Assembly (NCBI GenBank): GCA_965660815.1
Contig: CBFIBG010000004.1
Location: 1-64,000, forward strand
Source of the DNA: Glaciecola sp965660815
Lineage (GTDB): Bacteria > Pseudomonadota > Gammaproteobacteria > Enterobacterales > Alteromonadaceae
Direction: 5' to 3'
Length of the DNA stretch: 64,000 bases
Each line of letters begins with the position of its first letter. Position 1 is the first letter of the stretch. A model generated the notes under the pieces. The model did no database searches. It worked only from the letters and a program-made list of their open reading frames with translations, and was not told where the DNA came from. Below, piece after piece: positions 8,308-16,245 of this stretch. The position numbers and the translations under genes were made by a program.

Positions 8308-11112
8308 TTAAACTGCTGAAACAGGAATTCTTTGCCCTGGTGCAGTGGTCAGTTTTTCTGTTGGTGGAGCAAATTTAGTTAAATTAATTCCATCCAATGC
8401 TGCTCTATATTCTTCAATAGTTGGTGCTCTTCCTAAAACTGCTGATAGCACAACCACTGGAGTAGAGGCTAAAAGAGATTCACCCTTTTTGCTGTCAGTA
8501 TCTTCTACCACTCTGCCTTGGAAAAGCCTTGTTGACGTAGCGAAAACTGTATCACCTTTTTCGGCTTTTTCTTGGTTACCCATACATAAATTACAACCCG
8601 GACGTTCTAAATAAAGAATGTTTTCGTATTCTGTTCGAGCTTCTTGTTTAGGCGAATCATCGCTAAATTCAAAACCTGCAAATTTTCGAAGCACATCCCA
8701 GTCACCTTCTTTTTTCAATTCGTCGATAATATTGTAAGTGGGTGAAGCAATCACTAATGGGGCTTTAAATTCTACCGTACCGTTCTGCTTTTCTAGGTTT
8801 TTCAAAATTTCTATTACAATTTTGATGTCTCCTTTATGCACCATGCACGAACCAACAAACCCTAAGTCAACTTTCTTTTCAGGACCATAATAGGATAGGT
8901 TTCTGATCACATCATGGGTATATCGCTTAGATACGTCTTGGTTATTTACATCGGGGTCTGCAATCATAGGCTCATTGATTGAGTCTAAGTCAACCGTTAA
9001 CTCAGCAAAATATTCGCAGTTATCATCAGGCATTAATACAGGACGACCCGTGTTATTGCGGATATCATTAACGCGTTGGTCAGCAAGATTGATCAGTCCT
9101 TGTAAAGTACCCGCTTCGTTGTCCATTCCTTTATCGATCATTATTTGAATTCTGCTTTTTGCAATTTCAATAGATTCGATCAATGTATCTGGTTTTGAAA
9201 TACAAATAGATGCTTTAGCTTTCATTTCAGCTGTCCAATCCGTGAAAGTAAAGGCTTGGTCTGCTTGTAACGTGCCAATATGCACTTCAATCACTCGTCC
9301 TTGGAAGACATTATCTCCAAACTTCTTCAGCATTTGAGCTTGAGTCGCATGAACGATGTCTCTAAAGTCCATGTTTTCTTGCATGTCGCCAGTAAAGGTG
9401 ACCTTAACAGACTCTGGAATAGGCATGGTTGCTTCACCTGTAGCGAGTGCCAATGCAACTGTGCCTGAATCTGCGCCAAATGCTACGCCCTTTGACATTC
9501 TAGTATGCGAATCACCGCCTATTATAATTGCCCATTCATCTACGGTAATGTCATTCAACACTTTGTGAATAACATCGGTCATTGAGTGATACACGCCCTT
9601 AGGATCTCGGGCTGTGATTAAACCAAATTTGTTCATAAAGCTCATTAGTTTAGGAATATTGGTTTGTGCTTTTTTGTCCCATACAGAAGCGGTATGACAA
9701 CCAGATTGATACGCACCATCTAAAGAAGGAGAGATCACAGTCGCAGCCATTGCTTCTAATTCTTGTGAGGTCATTAATCCAGTCGTGTCTTGTGAACCAA
9801 CAATATTTACTTTGACTCTTACATCTGAACCGGCGTGTAACGAAACATCTTGTGCCACACCAACAGCGTTGTTATTAAATATTTTTTCAACTGCGGTTAG
9901 ACCTTGACCGTCAATGGAAATTTCTTTGGATGGAGCAAAGACTGGCTTAACAGGTACGCCTAATGTTTCAGAGGCAAAGTTTTGCAGTTTTTTACCGAAA
10001 ACAATCGCGTATGAACTGCCTGCTTTCATAAATTCTACTTTTTGAGGGGTAAATGCATCAGAAATATCTGCGACTTCTTCACCATCTTTGTATAACTTTT
10101 TCAATTTAGTATTGATGGTTAGAACCGTGCCTGTTTCTACCGAATAGACTTGCTCTAAGACAGGGTCTCCGTTGTCATCTAAAACCGGATTTCCATTTTC
10201 ATCTCGTTTTTTAACCCAATTTTTAAGATCCAAACCTATACCACCAGTAACGCCAACGGTAGTTAAAAATATTGGAGAGATACCATTGGTGCCTGCAACA
10301 ATTGGTGCGAAGTTAACAAAGGGAACGTAAGGGCTTGCTTGCTCGCCGGCCCACAAAGCTACATTATTTACGCCTGACATACGAGATGAACCAACGCCCA
10401 TCGTGCCTTTTTCTGCGATCATCATCACTTTTTTGCCAGGGAATTCTTTTTGCAACTCAACAATTTTCTGCTGCTCGGCTTCAGAGCACATGCATTTTCC
10501 GTGTAATTCTCTATCAGAACGAGAGTGCGCTTGGTTTCCAGGAGACAACAAGTCAGTAGAAATATCACCCTCTGCTGCGATAAGCGTAACTACTTCAATT
10601 TCTTCCTTAATTTCAGGTAAGTTAGTAAAAAACTCTGCGTTGGCATAGCTTTCTAACAGTTCTTTAGCGATCGCATTTTGGTCTTTGTAAGCCTGCTCTA
10701 GACGAGCTGTATCAGCTTCGTACAAAAAGGTTTGTGTTTTGAGTACTTCAGCTGCCTTTTTAGCGGTTTGTGCATCGTTTCCTAAGGCAAAGTCTAATAA
10801 TACTTCTACTGAAGGACCGCCTTTCATGTGTGATAATAATTCAAAAGCGAAGTCTTGAGAGATTTCGTCAACGACAACATCATTGGCGATGATTTCTTTT
10901 AGAAAAGCAGCTTTTGACGAAGCTGCACTGGTTGTGCCTGGCAACGTGTTGTAAATTAAATAATGTAATGAGTCTTGTCTGTATTCATTATTTACATCTT
11001 TAATTTGCGCAATTATTTCGTCTAGCAAATCGCTACTATCGATAGGTTTAGGGTGAAGCCCTTCGGCTTTACGGTCTTCTATTTCTTGTAAATAATCTAA
11101 ATATAGGCTCAT
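8308..11112 (-). CDS. AcnB-type aconitate hydratase, Bacteroidetes-like subfamily
   Basis: At 934 residues it is longer than E. coli AcnB (865). It has the AcnB order: HEAT-like domain (about 1-160), swivel domain, then the catalytic domains. The [4Fe-4S] cysteines are present as GSCMVHKG (C756) and CNLCMGNQ (C840, C843). The sequence follows the form I know from Bacteroidetes, including LHPKPIDSSDLLDEIIAQIK, DISTDLLSPGNQAHSRSDRE and a lysine-rich insert near 310-345. It differs strongly from the second AcnB in this window. It should interconvert citrate and isocitrate, or hydrate 2-methylaconitate; which substrate it prefers cannot be read off. ATG start with AAGAG upstream. Confidence 0.9.
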   Translation of the reverse strand: MSLYLDYLQEIEDRKAEGLHPKPIDSSDLLDEIIAQIKDVNNEYRQDSLHYLIYNTLPGTTSAASSKAAFLKEIIANDVVVDEISQDFAFELLSHMKGGPSVEVLLDFALGNDAQTAKKAAEVLKTQTFLYEADTARLEQAYKDQNAIAKELLESYANAEFFTNLPEIKEEIEVVTLIAAEGDISTDLLSPGNQAHSRSDRELHGKCMCSEAEQQKIVELQKEFPGKKVMMIAEKGTMGVGSSRMSGVNNVALWAGEQASPYVPFVNFAPIVAGTNGISPIFLTTVGVTGGIGLDLKNWVKKRDENGNPVLDDNGDPVLEQVYSVETGTVLTINTKLKKLYKDGEEVADISDAFTPQKVEFMKAGSSYAIVFGKKLQNFASETLGVPVKPVFAPSKEISIDGQGLTAVEKIFNNNAVGVAQDVSLHAGSDVRVKVNIVGSQDTTGLMTSQELEAMAATVISPSLDGAYQSGCHTASVWDKKAQTNIPKLMSFMNKFGLITARDPKGVYHSMTDVIHKVLNDITVDEWAIIIGGDSHTRMSKGVAFGADSGTVALALATGEATMPIPESVKVTFTGDMQENMDFRDIVHATQAQMLKKFGDNVFQGRVIEVHIGTLQADQAFTFTDWTAEMKAKASICISKPDTLIESIEIAKSRIQIMIDKGMDNEAGTLQGLINLADQRVNDIRNNTGRPVLMPDDNCEYFAELTVDLDSINEPMIADPDVNNQDVSKRYTHDVIRNLSYYGPEKKVDLGFVGSCMVHKGDIKIVIEILKNLEKQNGTVEFKAPLVIASPTYNIIDELKKEGDWDVLRKFAGFEFSDDSPKQEARTEYENILYLERPGCNLCMGNQEKAEKGDTVFATSTRLFQGRVVEDTDSKKGESLLASTPVVVLSAVLGRAPTIEEYRAALDGINLTKFAPPTEKLTTAPGQRIPVSAV

Positions 11113-11300
11113 GATACACTCTTTTTGTTGGGAAAATGTTTGAAAAAAGTGCGCAGATGTTATGGCAAATAGCTTAAGATGTATATTATACGTTGGACTA
11201 AGGATTGAAATAACTCAATTATCAGTCAAAGATGCATATTTAAATCATATTCGAGCGGCACCTGTTGCTTTGAAATTGGCAATGAAATACACAACAGTTA

Positions 11301-12041
11301 GTGATGAGCTTAATGCTAATGAGTAATTACAAACAAAGAATATATAGGTATACACAAAGCAACTATAAAAAAATGTTAGAAAAAGAAACTAACATGATCG
11401 CTTTGATGCAAAATGGTCAACTAGAGCAGTGTTTACATTTATATCAGTGTGATATAGACACCTTAGTACTCCCCTCAGGAAAGAAATGGCAGCAAACAAA
11501 TAAAGTTACGGCTGCGTTGAAAAATATTGGTTGGTCTGTCATGCAAAGAAGATCAGGAGGGGCACCTGTTCCCCAAACGCCTGGGCTAATTAACTTATCT
11601 CACCTCTATACTTGGGATGACTCACACCCTTATTCAGTTTCTAAAGCGTATGAAAACTTATGCACCGTGCTACAGATGTTTTTTAATGGCTATGGAATTG
11701 ATACTCAAGTTCATGCCACCCCATATTCATATTGTGATGGGGCTTACAATATAAATATAAATGGAAAAAAGGTGGTTGGAACGGCTCAGCGAGTTCTGCA
11801 TAAACAAGGAGGTGGGAAACTTGTATTGGCTCAAGCCTGTATTATATTGCACGAAGATTTATCGAGAGTGGTTCAGCCGGTCAATTTAATCAATGAGTTA
11901 CATCACATACCGGATAGGGTGAAAGCTGAAGCCCACACATGTTTGACACACCATATTAACTTTATACCAACTTATGATGAGATCTTTAATAGAATTATAG
12001 AAGCTTTCATTAAAAGTAAATTATATTCGTCGAAAAATTAA
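11301..12041 (+). CDS. Lipoate-protein ligase-like protein (BPL/LplA/LipB fold)
   Basis: The 246-residue protein carries the ligand-binding signature RRSGGAPVPQTPGLINLS (about 85-102) and CDGAYNININGKKVVGTAQR (about 151-170). The second matches the lipoyl-lysine and ATP pocket of lipoate-protein ligase A-like proteins. The C-terminal accessory domain of classic LplA is missing, so it may be a single-domain ligase or octanoyl transferase. The start is uncertain: GTG at 11301, ATG at 11319 and later ATGs have no strong ribosome site. The gene is divergent from the AcnB-like gene. Substrate and partner are unknown. Confidence 0.7.
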   Translation: MMSLMLMSNYKQRIYRYTQSNYKKMLEKETNMIALMQNGQLEQCLHLYQCDIDTLVLPSGKKWQQTNKVTAALKNIGWSVMQRRSGGAPVPQTPGLINLSHLYTWDDSHPYSVSKAYENLCTVLQMFFNGYGIDTQVHATPYSYCDGAYNININGKKVVGTAQRVLHKQGGGKLVLAQACIILHEDLSRVVQPVNLINELHHIPDRVKAEAHTCLTHHINFIPTYDEIFNRIIEAFIKSKLYSSKN

Positions 12042-12233
12042 TCTCTTTTGATGCCCTAATTTTTAATGCTATCAAGAAAACGCTGTTTTAAAGAGTGATA
12101 GTCAGAGCAAGACACTCAATTAGCCTGACGCAGCAGGTCATAACCGATTATTTTCCTAAACGACAAATCGATATAAACAATTCGTGCGTTATCTACGTAC
12201 TAGACCAATTAACATAACCGGAGAATTCAATTT

Positions 12234-13064
12234 ATGGAGCTTATATTTTTTGACCTAGACGGCACCTTACTGAATGCTTCTTCTACAATTTCACCCTACA
12301 CCGTGGAGACTTTACATTTACTGAGCGAAAAAGACATTGCTTTCACCGTTGCCACGGGTCGCTCAATGTTATCTGCTCAGACAATTATCAAAGCTCACAA
12401 CTTTGATTTGCCTCATATTTATAATAATGGTGTTACTATTTACAATCCGAAAGATAATGCGATTACTCTTAAAAATTTATTGGAAGGCGATGAAATAAAC
12501 AGGATAATTGAATGCGCGGTACATAATGGCATTGCCCCGTTTGTGCACGTTATTGACTCCGATAACAATGAACACTCGCACGCTGTTTATCATGGAGTCG
12601 CTCAACATCCTATTGAGCAAAGTCTTATTCAAAATTATTTTTCAAAAACGCAAGCGACTATGGAGCCGATCGACTCGTTACCTAAAACTTGTCAGGTAAC
12701 GAATATAAGCATGATTGGAGACGCTGAGGTAATTCATAAAATGTGGCAATACCTCAACAGTTTCGAAAGTTTAATCGCTTATTCTGGACCTGCTATTGAA
12801 GGTCAAAATTACAGTTGGATGGATGTGCATCATAAACTCGCTAGTAAGGGGAGCGCTGTTGAAAACTTAAAAGCCACTCTTGGCGCAAGTAAAGTTATTA
12901 GCTTTGGAGATAGTGATAACGATTTAAGTATGTTTCAACTTTCAGATGAGTGCTATGCGCCCTCTAATGCCAAAAGTGCGATTAAAAAGGCTGCGGACCG
13001 TATCATTGGTCATCATCATGAAGATGGTGTCGCTCACTTCTTACGAGAGCGGTTTTCGCTGTAA
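12234..13064 (+). CDS. HAD-superfamily Cof-type phosphatase
   Basis: All HAD motifs are visible in its 276 residues: FFDLDGTLL (nucleophile D7, acid D9), a Ser/Thr in VATGRS, a Lys near HHKLASKG, and GDSDNDLSMF as motif IV. The cap domain between about 85 and 190 is of the C2B type, as in Cof/YidA/YbiV-like enzymes, which act on sugar phosphates or cofactor precursors. The substrate cannot be told from sequence. The start is an ATG behind GGAGAA. The stop is only eight bases from that of the convergent AEC transporter. Confidence 0.85.
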   Translation: MELIFFDLDGTLLNASSTISPYTVETLHLLSEKDIAFTVATGRSMLSAQTIIKAHNFDLPHIYNNGVTIYNPKDNAITLKNLLEGDEINRIIECAVHNGIAPFVHVIDSDNNEHSHAVYHGVAQHPIEQSLIQNYFSKTQATMEPIDSLPKTCQVTNISMIGDAEVIHKMWQYLNSFESLIAYSGPAIEGQNYSWMDVHHKLASKGSAVENLKATLGASKVISFGDSDNDLSMFQLSDECYAPSNAKSAIKKAADRIIGHHHEDGVAHFLRERFSL

Positions 13065-13072
13065 ACTATTTT

Positions 13073-14020
13073 TTAAACAAACGGAGTTAACCACATATAA
13101 CCTAATATGGTACAAGGTACTGATAATACCGTACTTATCGCAATGATTTGTGCGGCTAATTCATGGTTGCCACCAATTTTTCTTACCATAACATAGCTTG
13201 CTGCTGCGGTTGGGCAGATTGCCATAAAGAACAAAACCATCAGTGCCATTCCTTTTACGTCGAACAACACGGCCATGGCGACAACAAAAAATGGATATAC
13301 TATGCACTTGGAGCCAATACTCAATAATCCTGCAATAGAATTTTGTTTCATGGTGGAAAATTTGAGCGCTGCGCCAGTGCATAATAAAGCCAATGGAAGG
13401 GTTAATTGGGCAAAATAACCTGCGCTGTTTAAAACAATTTGTGGAAGTCGAATCTGAAAAAAAGCCACCGTTACGCCGGCACAGATCCCAATGATGATTG
13501 GATTTGATACAACCCCCTTAACTATTTTCCAATAAGAAAAACGGGTGCCTTGGAAGATATTCAAAACTGCGACAGAAAGCACATTGTAAAGGATAGTAAG
13601 TGCTCCCATATAAACTGAGCCGTATGCCAAACCTTCTGGGCCAAATGCATTTGCGCAATAAGCAAGTCCAATTATCCCCATGTTAGACCTAAAGGCGCCT
13701 TGAATTACCACTCCCTTGTCGGATTTTTGTTTCACTAAGACGTTGCAAACTAAAAGAATGATAATAAACATTATGACTGTGGCGACCAGTCCGATTGTTA
13801 TTACTTTAATATTGGCGAGTTGATTTATGGCGCTTGTACTTATAGAGGTAAACAATAGGGCGGGCAAAGCGAAATTAAACACAAGCCGCGACGCTTTTTC
13901 CACAAAACTGTCGTCAAGCTTACCAAGTTTATTCAGTAGATAGCCGAAACTAATTAAGACGACAACAGGCCCTATTACTTCTATCGCAAATGTAAATAAA
14001 TCAATTTGAGCGGTGATAAT
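13073..14020 (-). CDS. AEC-family (auxin efflux carrier-like) transporter with a probable ATT start
   Basis: Ten-helix permease of the AEC family. The conserved core LVFNFALPALLF sits near residue 46, and CTGAALKF and FMAICPTAAASYVM follow. An internal GTG at 13903 would give 276 residues and delete the first helix. The open frame continues upstream through a typical AEC N-terminus (IEVIGPVVVLISFGYLLNKL), but there is no ATG, GTG or TTG before the in-frame stop. An ATT at 14020 preceded by AGGG eight bases away gives 315 residues, the family length. Either translation starts at ATT, or the start codon has been mutated. Family substrates include malate and other organic anions. Confidence 0.8.
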   Translation of the reverse strand: MITAQIDLFTFAIEVIGPVVVLISFGYLLNKLGKLDDSFVEKASRLVFNFALPALLFTSISTSAINQLANIKVITIGLVATVIMFIIILLVCNVLVKQKSDKGVVIQGAFRSNMGIIGLAYCANAFGPEGLAYGSVYMGALTILYNVLSVAVLNIFQGTRFSYWKIVKGVVSNPIIIGICAGVTVAFFQIRLPQIVLNSAGYFAQLTLPLALLCTGAALKFSTMKQNSIAGLLSIGSKCIVYPFFVVAMAVLFDVKGMALMVLFFMAICPTAAASYVMVRKIGGNHELAAQIIAISTVLSVPCTILGYMWLTPFV

Positions 14021-14087
14021 GGTTACAACCCTAAGCGATTATAATATTTTCGTTGCTCAAATATGCACGACGACTTAATGTTTTGCA

Positions 14088-14534
14088 TCATTTTTTAAGA
14101 TTATTGCGGATACGAATGAAACTTATCCCTCCAATTAACCCCGCGCTCATTTGCAAAATAATGCCAGTGGCTGTTCTAGCGCCAGCGAGCAGTGTGACGC
14201 CGAGAATGGGCTGCATTGCTAGTAATATTGCCAGCATGGTTATTGCGCCAGATAATGGCAGTAAATACGTTTTGCTCAAGTGTGTGAACTTGGTGATAAG
14301 CTTTGCGACACTAAACCCAACAGCCAAGCCAACAAGTATCACTAAGCCATAGGTGGGCAATAAGCCCACAATATCTTGCCAAGTCATTAACAACCGGTCG
14401 CTAAGAGCAATATGAACATCAATTTGAGCCAGACCATAAAGTACCACTTGAGTCTGTAAAATGCTGGCAACGACAAAAGTGGCAAGCCAGGCCAAAATAA
14501 AGGGGATGTAAAGATGCAATATTGCTTTTTTCAT
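14088..14534 (-). CDS. Small four-helix membrane protein, unrecognised
   Basis: The 148-residue protein has four hydrophobic segments (about 9-30, 55-75, 88-108, 112-135). It has a positively charged C-terminus (RIRNNLKK) and an N-terminus of MKKAILHLYIPF. The composition is that of an inner-membrane protein; no family motif was recognised. It lies upstream of the AEC transporter on the same strand, 67 bases before the ATT start, and could be co-transcribed with it. Confidence 0.65.
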   Translation of the reverse strand: MKKAILHLYIPFILAWLATFVVASILQTQVVLYGLAQIDVHIALSDRLLMTWQDIVGLLPTYGLVILVGLAVGFSVAKLITKFTHLSKTYLLPLSGAITMLAILLAMQPILGVTLLAGARTATGIILQMSAGLIGGISFIRIRNNLKK

Positions 14535-14875
14535 TCGTTGTTTAACTTTTATTTTTAATTACGGCTCGTTTACTCATTTGGATTGTTAGTAGGCGTCTTT
14601 GAATACCTTGCATTATAATTGAATTGGATTGGTTTTATTTAAAAGATCGACAACCGGTCAATAAATTCATTTTTCTATATAGGAAACTAAAAATTTGGGC
14701 TTTTTTAATAAGAAAGTGTAACAACTATAAAATGATTGAGCGTGAAGGTAACAATCAAGTCATATTCGTTTTTGGATGGTTATACTAACAATAAAAAACA
14801 TAAAGCATTTAACACCTTGTAATTAACGTTATTAGTCAGTGAGATATGAGCGTAATCGATATTAATAGATGAGAA
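14535..14875. other. Intergenic region before the sugar dehydrogenase
   Basis: The 341 bases are AT-rich. The only open frames are very short (for example an 18-codon frame at about 14731-14787) and have no support. No inverted repeat, tRNA or riboswitch was seen. It presumably contains divergent promoters for the membrane protein and the dehydrogenase gene. Confidence 0.5.
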
Positions 14876-16075
14876 ATGAGCAAGACAAAGATGGATAAAA
14901 TTTTAAAGCCAATGCACAACAGAATTTACAAAACTAAAATCTTTTTAGCAGGTTTTTTTCAAGTGGGCATTATCGCGTTACTAACCTTAATTAGTGCCAA
15001 AATGCATGCTATAGAAGAACATACAAATGGGTCATTAGTCCTTAAGAATTTGATAGAAAATTTACCTAACTCTTGGGCCTTAGAATATTCGAATAATGAT
15101 AGCTTATTTATTACTCATAGAAATGGCTCTGTCAGTGAATATTCGATGGATGGCAACTTGCTTTATAGCTACGATTTAAAATTATCTGACTTGTATGTGG
15201 CGGGGCAAGGCGGTCTTATGGACATTGAGTTCCATCCGAATTTTCAATCAAACGGTTGGATTTACTTTTCTTACTCGTTTGGAGATGCAAACGCAAATGG
15301 CTTAAAAGTGATCAGAGCCAAATTTGACATTGTCGAAGATAAAACGGTTTTGCTCGCTAAGGAAGATATCTTTGTTCAATCCGATCTAAGAGCAACGGCC
15401 GCTCATTATGGCGCGCGCCTAGCATTTATGCCAGACAACACGTTGCTTATTACAACAGGTGATGGCTTTGATTACAGAGAACAAGCTCAAGTTCATAATT
15501 CTGAGTTAGGAAAAATACTACGGGTAACTGATTCTGGAGGGGTACCCCCAAACAATCCCATTTTCTCTGCCAGCATGGATTTCCCCTCTAAGATTTATTC
15601 GCTAGGCCATAGAAACCCTCAAGGCTTGCTGGTACTTCCTAATGGAGACGTGTGGGCAAATGAGCACGGACCCGATGGCGGTGATGAAATCAATAAAATT
15701 GAAAAATCTCATAACTACGGCTGGCCAGTAGTGACTCAGGGCAAAGATTATATAGGCAGTCAAATTACACCGTTTGATGAGTATAAAGGCATGGAGCCAC
15801 CCAAGTATAACTGGACACCATCTATTGCACCGTCATCCATGGCGTTCTATTCACACTCAAAATTTAAATCTTTACATCAACGTTTGTTGGTGCCGTCTTT
15901 AAAGTACAAACAATTGCACACACTGCGAATAAACGACAATAAAATTGAAGACGAACGAATTATTTTTGCAAACAGTGATTATAGAATGCGAGATGTCGCC
16001 ATTTCAGGCGTTGGAGATGTATTTATTCTAAGTGATAAAGCGCCATCTAGAATATTCAAGGTTGTTATGGAATGA
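14876..16075 (+). CDS. PQQ-dependent soluble aldose sugar dehydrogenase-like protein
   Basis: At 399 residues this is the GSDH-fold six-bladed propeller of the YliI/Asd type. Typical blocks are GGLMDIEFHPNF (about 113-124), the active-site HYGARLAF (His near 178), TTGDGFDYR, SLGHRNPQGL, and EHGPDGGDEIN with the PQQ/calcium loop, followed by NYGWPV. A signal or anchor segment lies at about 22-45. Family members oxidise aldose sugars in the periplasm using PQQ, though many remain unassigned. No pqq biosynthesis genes are in the window. The start codon choice among several early Met is uncertain. Confidence 0.85.
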   Translation: MSKTKMDKILKPMHNRIYKTKIFLAGFFQVGIIALLTLISAKMHAIEEHTNGSLVLKNLIENLPNSWALEYSNNDSLFITHRNGSVSEYSMDGNLLYSYDLKLSDLYVAGQGGLMDIEFHPNFQSNGWIYFSYSFGDANANGLKVIRAKFDIVEDKTVLLAKEDIFVQSDLRATAAHYGARLAFMPDNTLLITTGDGFDYREQAQVHNSELGKILRVTDSGGVPPNNPIFSASMDFPSKIYSLGHRNPQGLLVLPNGDVWANEHGPDGGDEINKIEKSHNYGWPVVTQGKDYIGSQITPFDEYKGMEPPKYNWTPSIAPSSMAFYSHSKFKSLHQRLLVPSLKYKQLHTLRINDNKIEDERIIFANSDYRMRDVAISGVGDVFILSDKAPSRIFKVVME

Positions 16076-16245
16076 TTTTTGGATATAACTATCCTGAATG
16101 TCAAATATAAGCTCCAATTTCTAGGGAGATTATTCATTTTTATGCTTCAAATGATATACTAAGGTCTGACATTCTGATGCTGACCAGAATTTGCCGGTCA
16201 AACCAATCTGTTCAACTCGGTCAGCCCATACTAGAGGACAATAAC

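Noticed and set aside
16177..16245. Longer N-terminus for the canonical AcnB
   Set aside because: These 23 codons have no similarity to AcnB. The GTG at 16246 has a good ribosome site and puts the cluster cysteines at the E. coli positions.
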